From: Enterococcus sp. 4G2_DIV0659
GTDB taxonomy: Bacteria > Bacillota > Bacilli > Lactobacillales > Enterococcaceae
Assembly (NCBI RefSeq): GCF_002140715.2
Contig: NZ_NGLE02000001.1
Location: 3,344,317-3,408,316, forward strand
Length of the DNA stretch: 64,000 nt
Direction of reading: 5' to 3'
Shown here: one piece after another, positions 9,691 through 18,853 of the stretch
Layout of the letters: each line of letters opens with the position of its first letter
Position numbering within the stretch: the stretch's first letter is position 1
Program-made: the position numbers and the translations under genes
The notes under the pieces: model-generated
What the model was told of the DNA's origin: nothing
The model's database searches: none
The model's input: only the letters and a program-made list of their open reading frames with translations

Positions 9691-12600
9691 ATGAGTGTAC
9701 AATTTATTCGCGGTACTGCAGAGATGGATTTAGAAGTAGAACTTTTACAAGCATCTATGAAATGGCTTCAAAAAGATGACAAGAACGAAGTGTTTTATTT
9801 AGTGCCTAACCATATAAAGTTTGAGCAAGAGGTCAGTGTTCTTAAACGGATTAAGGAGATGCAAAAAAATGATACTGAATCGATTGCTACAATGCGAATC
9901 CAGGTGTTCAGTTTTTATCGTCTAGCTTGGTATTATTTGCAACATACTCAATATTATAGCTCAGAAGCATTGACAGATGCTGGCGCTGCGATGGTGTTTA
10001 GAAAAATTTTATCAGAAAAAGAAGAAGCGTTAAACGTTTTCCGTGGCGAGATCAATAAGGCAGGGTTTATTCAGCAACTATTTGATCTTTATCAAGAAAT
10101 GAAAGCTGGAAATATTGATATAAATGAGCTAGCCACGTTTTTATCACAAGAGCAGTCAGAAAGTAAAGAGCAAGATTTACAGTTGAAAATTAAAGATATT
10201 CAATTAATTTTTTCAGAGTTTGAACAGAAAATGAGTCAATATGGTATTAAGTCAGCTGAAATCATTCAGTATTTAACAGAATATTTAGAGACCAAAGATT
10301 TAAGTAATGTGCTATTTGTGATCAATGGCTACCATCAATTCACTGCTAGAGAGCTAAAATTGCTTGATGTTTTGATGAGACGTGGCGGAGAAGTAAAAAT
10401 TTCGCTAGTTTTGGATAAAAAGTATCCGAATGAACAACCATCAACGATGAATTTATTTTATGAAACGGGTGCCACGTACTATCAGGTTTATCAACTGGCA
10501 AGAAAGTCAGCTGTTGCAATATTACCGGATCATATAGAAAAGGCAAACTACTTAACGACAAATGCTGCTCTTCAAACACTTGAAACATACTGGGCAAAAG
10601 CACAAGAAAACCGACCAAAACAACAGCCTCTTTTAGAAAATGAGGGTCTTCAATTTTGGTGTGCAGAAAATCCGAAAGAAGAAATCAATCAAATCGCTAA
10701 AGAAATCAGAAGATTGGTTGTTGAAGAGCACTATCGTTATCAAGATATTCAGTTGTTAACAAGAGAGCTGGATAGTTATGAAACTTTGATTGCCCCTTTG
10801 TTTTCATTACATGAAATTCCTGTTTATTTGGACCGAGATATGGCGATGGAGCAGCATCCTTTAGTTGAGTTTATCCAATCGTTATTTTCGATCCATGCCT
10901 ATCACTACCGCTATCGTGATGTCTTGCGCTTTTTGAGAACAGAACTCTTTTTCCCAATGGACGATCCAACTTCAGTTGAAGAATGGTGTATCCAGCGAAA
11001 TGAATGGCGCAAAAAAATTGATGTGACTGAAAATGTTGTTTTGGCTTATGGGTACGAAGGCTATCATTGGGAAAAAAAAGCGGATTGGCGTTTTATCCGC
11101 TATGACTTTGAAACAGAGGAACAAGATGATACTGAATTGATTGAAAAAGAATCGAACGATGTACGTAAAATGATTCAGCAAACAGTTCCAACATTTTTCA
11201 AAAAAATCGAAAAAGCTAAAAATGGCATAGAAGCAGCAGAGTATTTTTACCATTTTTTAGTCAATAACGGTGTAGAAAAGCAATTAATGATGTGGCGAAA
11301 CCAAGCAATTGAAAGTGGTCAGCTGGAAGATGCGAGAAATCATGAACAAACGTGGGAAGCCTTAATGACTTTATTTGATGAATTCGTAACGATTTATGGA
11401 GAGGATTCCTTTGATTTAGCAACATTTGAAGAGGTCTTTTCTAGTGGATTGGAAGGATTACGTTACAACAAAGTGCCGACAGCTATTGACCAAGTTCAAG
11501 TACGTGCACTAGATTTAGCTCGACCAGGTCAGGCGAAAGTTATTTTTGCTATTGGGCTGACGGATCAAGTTTTACCGCAAAAATTTGATAACAAGACTTT
11601 GCTTTCTGATGAAGAAAGATTGGTTGTGAACGATCAATTAGATGATAGTCAATTTTTATTAAAAGATACAAGGAAAAGCATTGCTAAAGAACCCTTTAAT
11701 GCATATATTATGTTTGCATCTGCGACAGAGCACTTGTATCTTTCTTATCCAAGTGTGAAAGATACTGCCAAAGATGTAAAAGTCTCTCCATATATAGCAA
11801 ATATTCAACAAGATTTAGGCTTGGTAATGCAAAACCGAAATGCATTAACGATTCTTGATGATGGACAGATTAGTTTGCAACATGTGGGGACTTATCGAAC
11901 ATTGATTGGTGAGTTAACCAACTTGAAGCGTCAGAGGAAAGAGACACAAGAAGGGATTTCACCGTTTTGGCTGGAGTTGGAACGAGAGTTATTCAATCAG
12001 CCGCAAGCAGATTTAGCGAGACATGTATTTGAAAGTTTGAATCATCAAAATCTGCCTGAAAATTTAGTGGAAGAATTAGCAGATGAATTATATGGCAAAA
12101 AAATCTATACCTCTGTTTCTCGAATGGAAAGCTTTTATCGCTGTCAGTATCAGTATTTTTCACGTTTCGGACTAGGATTAAAAGAACGAGATGTCTTCGG
12201 CTTATCACCAGCAGCAACCGGCGATTTTTTCCATGAAGCGCTTGATCAGTTTTTTAAATTGCTAATTATGGAAAATAAGCAGTTATCCGAACTGAGTGAC
12301 CAAGAAGTTAATGAATTTACAGAGAAAATATTGAATGCTGTATTTGGCGAGATAAAATTTTCTATTTTGGATACATCCAATCGTATGAACTATATTCGAT
12401 ATCAATTGGGACAAACAATCAAAAAAGTCAGCTGGGCGTTAAAAAAACAAAGCGAACGTAGTGGTATGAGCACCGTTCAAACAGAAGTATTGTTTGGTCA
12501 GTTGGCAAGCCAAAAAGGGATCAAAGGCCTTGAATTGCCTTTAAACAATGGGGGTAATATCAATGTAAGAGGGAAAATCGATCGTCTAGATCAATTAGTG

Positions 12601-13266
12601 ACACCTGGTGGCGTATATCTTGGAGTAGTTGACTATAAATCGAGTCATAAGAAATTCAATATTACAGAAGCATACTATGGTTTAGCTATGCAGATGTTAA
12701 CTTATTTAGATGTTGCGTTAATGGATGCGGTGAATTTAGTTGGACAAGCAGCTAAACCAGCAGGTTCCTTTTACTTACACGTGCATAATCCAATTTTACC
12801 TTACGAAACAGAAGATAAAAAAGAAGGGCAACTATTAAAGAAATTTCAATTTGATGGGTTGTTATTGAATGATCCAGTCCTGCTAGAAAATTTAGATAAG
12901 AGTTTACAAGCGAAACAATCATCATTAATTTATCCAATAGAAGAATCAGCGAAAGAGCTAATTAAACCTGGTCGTCGCCAGGAAGATAAATTTGTGACAG
13001 AGCCTGAATTGACAGCGTTATTGACACATAATCGTAGTAAATTTATCGAGGCTGGGAATCATATTACTAGTGGTGAAATTGACTTAAACCCAGCCTATCA
13101 AGGGAAGGAACGAATTGCTTGTCGTTTTTGCCCATTCAGAAGTGTTTGTAATTTTGATGTGATGTTAAAAGAAAATAACTATAATCGGATTGAAACGTTA
13201 TCGAAGAATGAAGTGATGAACCGATTGATTGAAACTAATCAAGAAGGAGGCGATATAAATGACTAA
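9691..13266 (+). CDS. rexB: ATP-dependent helicase/nuclease subunit B (RexB/AddB)
   Basis: A 1191-residue AddB-type subunit of the RexAB double-strand-break repair exonuclease/helicase. The C-terminus contains the RecB-like nuclease motif GVVDYKSSHK (Asp981, Lys983). The four cysteines that bind a 4Fe-4S cluster in AddB are present: Cys818 (FYRCQYQ) and the Cys1144-x2-Cys-x5-Cys1153 group (CRFCPFRSVC). The N-terminal half reads as a degenerate SF1 helicase fold, as expected for the Chi-recognising subunit. It overlaps rexA by 8 bp, so the two subunits are translationally coupled. Length and cysteine spacing are intact. Confidence 0.94.
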   Translation: MSVQFIRGTAEMDLEVELLQASMKWLQKDDKNEVFYLVPNHIKFEQEVSVLKRIKEMQKNDTESIATMRIQVFSFYRLAWYYLQHTQYYSSEALTDAGAAMVFRKILSEKEEALNVFRGEINKAGFIQQLFDLYQEMKAGNIDINELATFLSQEQSESKEQDLQLKIKDIQLIFSEFEQKMSQYGIKSAEIIQYLTEYLETKDLSNVLFVINGYHQFTARELKLLDVLMRRGGEVKISLVLDKKYPNEQPSTMNLFYETGATYYQVYQLARKSAVAILPDHIEKANYLTTNAALQTLETYWAKAQENRPKQQPLLENEGLQFWCAENPKEEINQIAKEIRRLVVEEHYRYQDIQLLTRELDSYETLIAPLFSLHEIPVYLDRDMAMEQHPLVEFIQSLFSIHAYHYRYRDVLRFLRTELFFPMDDPTSVEEWCIQRNEWRKKIDVTENVVLAYGYEGYHWEKKADWRFIRYDFETEEQDDTELIEKESNDVRKMIQQTVPTFFKKIEKAKNGIEAAEYFYHFLVNNGVEKQLMMWRNQAIESGQLEDARNHEQTWEALMTLFDEFVTIYGEDSFDLATFEEVFSSGLEGLRYNKVPTAIDQVQVRALDLARPGQAKVIFAIGLTDQVLPQKFDNKTLLSDEERLVVNDQLDDSQFLLKDTRKSIAKEPFNAYIMFASATEHLYLSYPSVKDTAKDVKVSPYIANIQQDLGLVMQNRNALTILDDGQISLQHVGTYRTLIGELTNLKRQRKETQEGISPFWLELERELFNQPQADLARHVFESLNHQNLPENLVEELADELYGKKIYTSVSRMESFYRCQYQYFSRFGLGLKERDVFGLSPAATGDFFHEALDQFFKLLIMENKQLSELSDQEVNEFTEKILNAVFGEIKFSILDTSNRMNYIRYQLGQTIKKVSWALKKQSERSGMSTVQTEVLFGQLASQKGIKGLELPLNNGGNINVRGKIDRLDQLVTPGGVYLGVVDYKSSHKKFNITEAYYGLAMQMLTYLDVALMDAVNLVGQAAKPAGSFYLHVHNPILPYETEDKKEGQLLKKFQFDGLLLNDPVLLENLDKSLQAKQSSLIYPIEESAKELIKPGRRQEDKFVTEPELTALLTHNRSKFIEAGNHITSGEIDLNPAYQGKERIACRFCPFRSVCNFDVMLKENNYNRIETLSKNEVMNRLIETNQEGGDIND

Positions 13267-16200
13267 AGAGATTCCTTTACGTCCAGAAAATGAACAGTTT
13301 ACAGATAATCAATGGCAAGCTGTTTTTGATGGGGATGAAAATATCTTAGTCTCAGCTTCTGCTGGTTCTGGTAAAACAACTGTCCTTGTTCGGCGGGTAA
13401 TTGAAAAGTTGAAAAGTGGTGTCGATATTGATCGACTACTGATCGTGACTTATACAGAAGCAGCAGCGAAAGAGATGAAAGAGCGTATTCAAGTTGCTCT
13501 TCAAAAAGCGATCAGTAATGAAAGTGAACAAGCACGTAAACAACACTTTATTAAACAATTAAGTTTATTGCCCACAGCCAATATCAGCACACTGCATGCT
13601 TTTTGTTTAACTGTGATTCGTCGTTTTTATTATTTGATTGAAATGGATCCAGTCTTTCGATTGTTAACGGATGAAACCGAGATTCTCTTGTTAAAAGAAG
13701 ATGTTTGGGATGAGCTTAGAGAAGGTTTCTATGCGGAAGACAGTGAAATGTTTTATCAATTAACCAGTAACTTTTCTAATGATCGTAGTGATGATGGATT
13801 AACCCGATTGATATTTTCTCTTTATGATTTCGCCAGAGCGAATCCAGATCCTAAAGAATGGTTGCAACACTTGGCTAGAGCATATCGAGTGGAAGGGAAA
13901 TTGGGAGATTCCGACTTATTTCAAGAGTTTTTAAAACCGCAAATGATGGAAAGTTTATTACGCTGTGTGGATCGTTATGAAGAAATGATCCGTTTAACAG
14001 AAGGAGTAGAAAAACTAGAAAAAATAGTTGATCTTGCTAGAAATGAAAAAGAGTTTACAGAAACGTTTACAAGCCAATTAGCAGATAACGATTTAGAGAC
14101 TGCTTTTGAGATTTCCAAAACGATTACGTTTGATCGATATCCTAGCATACGGGCGGAAGAAGTAAAAGAACTTGCCGTCCAAGCTAAAAATTTACGTGAA
14201 CAAAATAAAAAAGCGTTAAACGATATTATAGCAAACTTGTTTACATTATCACCTGATCAAATGAAAAAAATCATGGCACAAGCAGCTCCTATTGTAGAAG
14301 AAATGAGCACAGTAGGTGAAGCTTTCATTGATGAATATAGTAAGCAAAAATTAAAAAAAGGTTTAGTTGATTTCAATGATTTAGAACATTTCACTTTAGC
14401 GATTTTAGCAAAAAAAATAGAAAATGAATGGGCTGCAACAGAAGCGTCTAATTATTATCGAAATAAATTTGATGAAGTACTGGTTGATGAATATCAAGAT
14501 ATCAATCGATTGCAAGAAACGATTCTTTATTGGTTACGAAAACCATTATCTTCAGATGGAAACTTGTTCATGGTTGGGGATGTAAAACAGTCAATTTATT
14601 CGTTTAGATTAGCAGACCCAACGCTTTTCATTGAAAAATATAATCAATATGGTCAAAATAAAGAAGGAAAACGAATCATTTTAGCTGAAAATTTCCGCTC
14701 AAGAAAAAATGTTTTGGATTTTACTAACTTAGTTTTTGAACAATTGATGGATGAGAAAGTCGGGCAAATCGCTTATGACCAGGCTGCGAAATTGGTTCAT
14801 GGATTTGACCAATTTCCTGAAGCTGAAAATTACGATACGGAAATTCTGATTTATGAGAAGAAATCAGAAACCCCAGAAGAACCTCTTTTGCTTGATGGCT
14901 CGCAAGTGATTTTAGAAGACAAGACAGAAGGCGAACTGCATATGACAGCGCTCAAAATCAGAGAGCTGATTGATAACCAGTTTTTAGTGTATGATAAGTC
15001 GACGAAGAAAAATCGTCCGATTACGTATAAAGATATTGTCTTACTTACGCCGACAAAGAAAAATAATTTAACGATTTTAGAGATATTCAAATTAGCTGGA
15101 ATTCCGATTCAGGTCAACGATGCGCAAAACTATTTTCAAGCAACAGAAGTACAAACAATGGTGGCTCTTTTACAAATTATTGATAACCCGTATCAAGATA
15201 TACCTTTGGCTGCAGTGTTGCGTTCTCCGATTGTGGGATTGAAAGAAAATGAATTGGTTACGATCCGTTTGATGGCTAAAAAAAGTTCGTATTACGATGC
15301 TTTTTTACTTTTTAATCAAGAAAAAAACGTCAAACAAAATCAGCAAAAACTTCAAGAAAAAACACTGCAATTTGCGGCTTGGTTGGAAAAGTGGCGAGAA
15401 ATTGCTAGAAGAAATCAATTGGCAACACTGATCTGGGAAATTTATCAGGATACTGCCTATCTAGACTATGTTGGAGGAATGCCTGCTGGCAAGCAAAGAC
15501 AAGCGAATTTGTATGCGCTAATTGATCGAGCAGCTGGTTATGAACAAACAAGTTTCCGAGGTCTTTTCCAATTTGTTCGCTTTATCGAAAAAATGCAGGA
15601 AAAAGATAAAGATTTAGCTGAACCTGTCATTTTAAGCGAAGAAAATGCGGTTCGTGTCATGACGATTCACGCAAGTAAAGGGTTGGAGTTTCCAGTAGTC
15701 TTTGTGTTAGATATGACAAAAGAATTTAATCTAGGTGATTTAAATGAACGTTATATTTTTGATGATCGTTTAGGCGTAGGGATTCGTTACCTTGAGCCAA
15801 AGGAACGTATGCTCTATGAAACGTTGCCATTTTTAGCGATTAAACAAGCAAAGTTGAAGAAATTACTTTCAGAAGAAATGCGAAAACTTTATGTTGCCCT
15901 AACGCGTGCGGAACAAAAACTTTACCTAATCGGCTCTTATAATGACCAAGAAGCAACTTGGAAGGAATGGTTAAAAGTCAGTGATGTTCAAACAAAAAGT
16001 CTACCAAGTGAAAACCGGCTACAAGGGAAGAGCAGCTTGATGAACTGGGTTGGAATGAGTTTGATTCGTCATCAGAAAATGGCGGAATATCAAACAGCAT
16101 TTTTAACTGAACATGTTCCTGGAATTAGTGAACATCCTGCAAGTTTTAGTATAGCCTTTATGACAGATAAAGAAATTCAAGAAAAGTTTGCTGTACTTCA

Positions 16201-17056
16201 ATTTGGTGAAACAGCTTCTGTAAAAGAGGAAAATCACAAAACTGCTCATTCAAAAGAAGTAGAAAAAGGGATCCGTCGTTTAGAGTATAAGTATCCATAT
16301 CAGTTATCAACACAAACGACGAATTATCAATCGGTATCTGAAATCAAGCGTGTTTTTGAAGACCCTGACAACAAAGAAATTGCTAAAATTGAATTAAATA
16401 AAGAAAATACTATTCAACCAACATCCATGATTGTCCATCGAATGAGTGATGGTGAATTGGGTAAACCACGGTTTCTTGAGTCCATCCGTAAACCGTCAGC
16501 TGTAGAGATCGGGACAGCAACACATTATCTATTACAGTTATTAGATTTAACAAAAGAACCAACAAAAGAAAGCATTGAACAATTATTGGCGGAGTTAATT
16601 CAAGCGAAAATCATTCAAGAAAATGTTGGCGCACAAATCAATATCGATCGAATTTTAACTTTTTATCAAACAAACCTAGGACAGATGCTACTAACCAATC
16701 CAACTCAAGTTGTCCGGGAACAACCGTTTTCAATGTTATTAGGTGCTAAAGAGATCATTAAAGATTATCCTGAACAAACAAAAGACGATCTGTTGATTCA
16801 TGGAATGATCGATGGATTTATTGAACAAGAAGAGTCGTGTATTTTATATGATTATAAAACGGATTTTGTAAAAAATACTGAAAATCCACAAGAAATATCG
16901 AAAATTATTCAACGGTATATAGGACAATTAAATTTATATCGCAAGGCCTTGGCACAAGCGACAAATAAACCAGTGACCAAGGTATATTTAGTCTTATTAT
17001 CTGCTGGGATTATTATTGATATGGATAGTGAAAAAATAATAGAACGAATGAGTTGA
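13259..17056 (+). CDS. rexA: ATP-dependent helicase/nuclease subunit A (RexA/AddA)
   Basis: A 1265-residue UvrD-like superfamily-1 helicase with a C-terminal nuclease domain, the motor of RexAB. Visible motifs: Walker A SASAGSGKTTVLVRR (32-46), motif II VDEYQDIN near residue 408, GDVKQSIYSFR (motif III), RVMTIHASKGLEFPVVFVLD (motif V), EEMRKLYVALTRAEQKL (motif VI), and the nuclease ILYDYKTDFV near residues 1195-1204. AAGGAGG lies 10 nt before the ATG inside the end of rexB. No terminator is obvious before the next gene, whose promoter begins 18 bp after the stop. Confidence 0.95.
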   Translation: MTKEIPLRPENEQFTDNQWQAVFDGDENILVSASAGSGKTTVLVRRVIEKLKSGVDIDRLLIVTYTEAAAKEMKERIQVALQKAISNESEQARKQHFIKQLSLLPTANISTLHAFCLTVIRRFYYLIEMDPVFRLLTDETEILLLKEDVWDELREGFYAEDSEMFYQLTSNFSNDRSDDGLTRLIFSLYDFARANPDPKEWLQHLARAYRVEGKLGDSDLFQEFLKPQMMESLLRCVDRYEEMIRLTEGVEKLEKIVDLARNEKEFTETFTSQLADNDLETAFEISKTITFDRYPSIRAEEVKELAVQAKNLREQNKKALNDIIANLFTLSPDQMKKIMAQAAPIVEEMSTVGEAFIDEYSKQKLKKGLVDFNDLEHFTLAILAKKIENEWAATEASNYYRNKFDEVLVDEYQDINRLQETILYWLRKPLSSDGNLFMVGDVKQSIYSFRLADPTLFIEKYNQYGQNKEGKRIILAENFRSRKNVLDFTNLVFEQLMDEKVGQIAYDQAAKLVHGFDQFPEAENYDTEILIYEKKSETPEEPLLLDGSQVILEDKTEGELHMTALKIRELIDNQFLVYDKSTKKNRPITYKDIVLLTPTKKNNLTILEIFKLAGIPIQVNDAQNYFQATEVQTMVALLQIIDNPYQDIPLAAVLRSPIVGLKENELVTIRLMAKKSSYYDAFLLFNQEKNVKQNQQKLQEKTLQFAAWLEKWREIARRNQLATLIWEIYQDTAYLDYVGGMPAGKQRQANLYALIDRAAGYEQTSFRGLFQFVRFIEKMQEKDKDLAEPVILSEENAVRVMTIHASKGLEFPVVFVLDMTKEFNLGDLNERYIFDDRLGVGIRYLEPKERMLYETLPFLAIKQAKLKKLLSEEMRKLYVALTRAEQKLYLIGSYNDQEATWKEWLKVSDVQTKSLPSENRLQGKSSLMNWVGMSLIRHQKMAEYQTAFLTEHVPGISEHPASFSIAFMTDKEIQEKFAVLQFGETASVKEENHKTAHSKEVEKGIRRLEYKYPYQLSTQTTNYQSVSEIKRVFEDPDNKEIAKIELNKENTIQPTSMIVHRMSDGELGKPRFLESIRKPSAVEIGTATHYLLQLLDLTKEPTKESIEQLLAELIQAKIIQENVGAQINIDRILTFYQTNLGQMLLTNPTQVVREQPFSMLLGAKEIIKDYPEQTKDDLLIHGMIDGFIEQEESCILYDYKTDFVKNTENPQEISKIIQRYIGQLNLYRKALAQATNKPVTKVYLVLLSAGIIIDMDSEKIIERMS

Positions 17057-17073
17057 AAAATGAAAGCAAATTT

Positions 17074-17090
17074 ACTTACAAATTGTAAGT
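17074..17090 (+). promoter_or_regulatory. palindromic operator in front of the HxlR-type gene
   Basis: ACTTACAAATTGTAAGT is a perfect palindrome with 8-bp arms around a central A. It overlaps the likely -35 (CTTACA 17075-17080), so a bound dimer would block the promoter. Autoregulation by the downstream HxlR protein is the simplest reading. Confidence 0.7.
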
Positions 17091-17103
17091 TGTGTGCTAT
17101 ACT
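17075..17103 (+). promoter_or_regulatory. promoter of the HxlR-type regulator
   Basis: CTTACA (17075-17080), 17-nt spacer, TATACT (17098-17103). The start point would fall about 10-15 bp before the ribosome site. Confidence 0.6.
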
Positions 17104-17123
17104 CATGTCACGAGGTGAGGAAA

Positions 17124-17468
17124 ATGGATCAAGTAAAAACAACAGATTTTTCATTATGCCCCAAATTCGAGAAAGCTTTTGCGATTTTAGGAAAAAAATG
17201 GAATGGTTTGATCATTGATGTTTTGTTGGAAAGAGGTCCTCAACGATTTGGTGAGTTAAGACAAAAAATTCCTGAACTTAGCGATCGAGTATTAGTTGAG
17301 CGTTTAAAAGAACTTGAAGCTGAAGGAATCATCACAAAAGCAGTTCGATGCGATGAGAGCAGCCGTCTAGAATATTTCCTCACGAATAAAGGAAAAGACC
17401 TACAGCAAGCAATGGAACAAATTCAGTACTGGGCAGAAAAATGGGTAACAGCAGAAGAATGCAGTTGA
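17124..17468 (+). CDS. HxlR/YodB-family winged-helix transcriptional regulator
   Basis: A 114-residue MarR-like dimeric repressor of the HxlR family. Typical features are the early CPKFEKAFAILGKKWNGLII block with a conserved Cys12, the DNA-reading GELRQKIPELSDRVLVERLKELE helices (about 45-70), and a beta-wing YFLTNKGKDL. In Bacillus YodB/HypR the equivalent cysteine senses electrophiles or disulfide stress, so redox sensing here is plausible but inferred. GAGGTGAGG lies 3-4 nt before ATG 17124. The longer in-frame start at 17094 would overlap the -10 box, so I reject it. The stop codon lies within the -35 of the next promoter. Confidence 0.85.
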   Translation: MDQVKTTDFSLCPKFEKAFAILGKKWNGLIIDVLLERGPQRFGELRQKIPELSDRVLVERLKELEAEGIITKAVRCDESSRLEYFLTNKGKDLQQAMEQIQYWAEKWVTAEECS

Positions 17469-17493
17469 CCTAACGCTTAATATCTTGTAAACT
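17465..17493 (+). promoter_or_regulatory. promoter of the pheST T-box transcript
   Basis: TTGACC (17465-17470), 17-nt spacer, TAAACT (17488-17493). The -35 overlaps the stop codon of the regulator gene. Confidence 0.7.
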
Positions 17494-17523
17494 GTAATCA
17501 ATTGAATAACAAAAAATGTTGAT

Positions 17524-17745
17524 GGAAAAGAGTAATTTGGCTAGATACGTAGAAGGGAAGATCTGTCTTAGACTGCAAACAGATCACGTATCGAAAAATG
17601 AAGTTCACTTCCGGAGTTTGTTTGTTCCAAAGAGATCAGACCGGTGAAAACCGTTATAAGAATTGAGTGCATGATTTTTTATCATGAATTAGGATGGTAA
17701 CACGATAGCTCGTTCCTTTATAAAGGAGCGGGCTATCGTTTTTTC
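17524..17745 (+). ncRNA. T-box leader (tRNA-Phe responsive) of pheST
   Basis: A full T-box riboswitch. A Stem I region starts at the AGAGTAA block (about 17528), with a candidate specifier codon TTC (17604-17606, Phe) followed by a purine. A short hairpin CATGAT/ATCATG lies around 17670-17686. The T-box sequence AGGATGGTAACACG spans 17691-17704; its TGGT would pair with the NCCA end of a tRNA with discriminator A, as tRNA-Phe has. The terminator follows. Uncharged tRNA-Phe should stabilise the antiterminator and switch on pheST. The element fills most of the 332-bp gap between the regulator and pheS. Confidence 0.92.
17702..17745 (+). terminator. T-box-controlled terminator before pheS
   Basis: Eighteen-bp stem from ACGATAGCTCG (17702 on) to CGGGCTATCGT with two G-T pairs, then six T. 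Its 5' arm overlaps the T-box sequence, which makes it mutually exclusive with the antiterminator. Confidence 0.9.
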
Positions 17746-17800
17746 TGTTCATTTTAAGTCAACTCAATTTGATTATCAAGCAAAAGAAAGGAATAGAATA

Positions 17801-18847
17801 ATGACATTAAAAGCTCAATTAGAAGCTTTAAGAGATGAAACCTTGACGAATATTAAAAATGTAGTCGATCTTAAAGCTTTAAATCAAATCAGAGTAGAAA
17901 CACTAGGAAAAAAAGGACCTATCACAGAAGTGCTAAGAGGAATGAAAGACTTGTCTGCAGAAGAACGTCCAGTTGTAGGAAGTTTTGCAAATGAGATTAG
18001 AGATTTATTAACTGAAGCGCTTGAAGCACGCAAAGAAGTGTTGGAGACAGCAGCTCTGAATGTAGCATTAGCAAAAGAAACGATTGATGTGACTTTACCA
18101 GGAAAACAAACAACGCATGGTACGCGTCATGTGTTATCTCAAGTAATGGAAGAAATGGAAGATATTTTTGTCGGCATGGGTTATCAAGTTGTCGAAGGCT
18201 ACGAAGTAGAATCTGATCACTATAATTTTGAACGGATGAATTTACCTAAAGATCATCCAGCTCGGGACATGCAGGATACATTTTATATCTCAGATGAGAT
18301 TTTGATTCGTACGCATACATCACCTGTGCAAGCAAGAACAATGGAAAAGCATGATTTTTCAAAAGGGGCATTACGGATGATTTCTCCTGGGAAAGTATTC
18401 CGTCGAGATACCGACGATGCTACCCATAGTCACCAGTTCCACCAAATCGAAGGATTAGTAATCGATAAAAATATTACAATGGGTGATCTAAAAGGAACCC
18501 TTGAAGTTGTGATGAAAAAAATGTTTGGTGAAGACCGTAAGATTCGTCTTCGTCCTAGTTATTTCCCATTCACAGAACCGTCCGTTGAAGTAGATGTTAG
18601 TTGCTTTAAATGCGGTGGTTCAGGCTGTAACGTATGTAAACAAACAGGGTGGATAGAAATTTTAGGTGCCGGTATGGTTCATCCAGATGTTTTAAAAATG
18701 TCAGGAATCGATCCTAACGAATATAGCGGATTTGCTTTTGGTTTAGGCCCAGATCGAGTGGCAATGCTACGTTATGGTGTGAATGATATTCGTAATTTCT
18801 ATCAAAATGATTTGCGTTTCTTAAATCAGTTCAAGGTAAAGGAGTAA
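17801..18847 (+). CDS. pheS: phenylalanyl-tRNA synthetase alpha subunit
   Basis: A 348-residue catalytic subunit of the class II heterotetrameric PheRS. It has an N-terminal coiled-coil tRNA-binding arm (1-85), motif 2 [19 protein letters not shown] (about 204-222), and motif 3 [17 protein letters not shown] near the C-terminus. A Cys-rich insertion [17 protein letters not shown] lies between them, as in other Firmicutes. GAAAGGAA lies before the ATG. Six nucleotides separate it from pheT, and the pair is controlled by the T-box leader. Confidence 0.97.
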   Translation: MTLKAQLEALRDETLTNIKNVVDLKALNQIRVETLGKKGPITEVLRGMKDLSAEERPVVGSFANEIRDLLTEALEARKEVLETAALNVALAKETIDVTLPGKQTTHGTRHVLSQVMEEMEDIFVGMGYQVVEGYEVESDHYNFERMNLPKDHPARDMQDTFYISDEILIRTHTSPVQARTMEKHDFSKGALRMISPGKVFRRDTDDATHSHQFHQIEGLVIDKNITMGDLKGTLEVVMKKMFGEDRKIRLRPSYFPFTEPSVEVDVSCFKCGGSGCNVCKQTGWIEILGAGMVHPDVLKMSGIDPNEYSGFAFGLGPDRVAMLRYGVNDIRNFYQNDLRFLNQFKVKE

Positions 18848-18853
18848 TCGACG

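Noticed and set aside
17094..17124. Longer start for the HxlR-type protein
   Set aside because: The upstream start codon sits on the -10 region, while ATG 17124 has a strong ribosome site and fits the family length.
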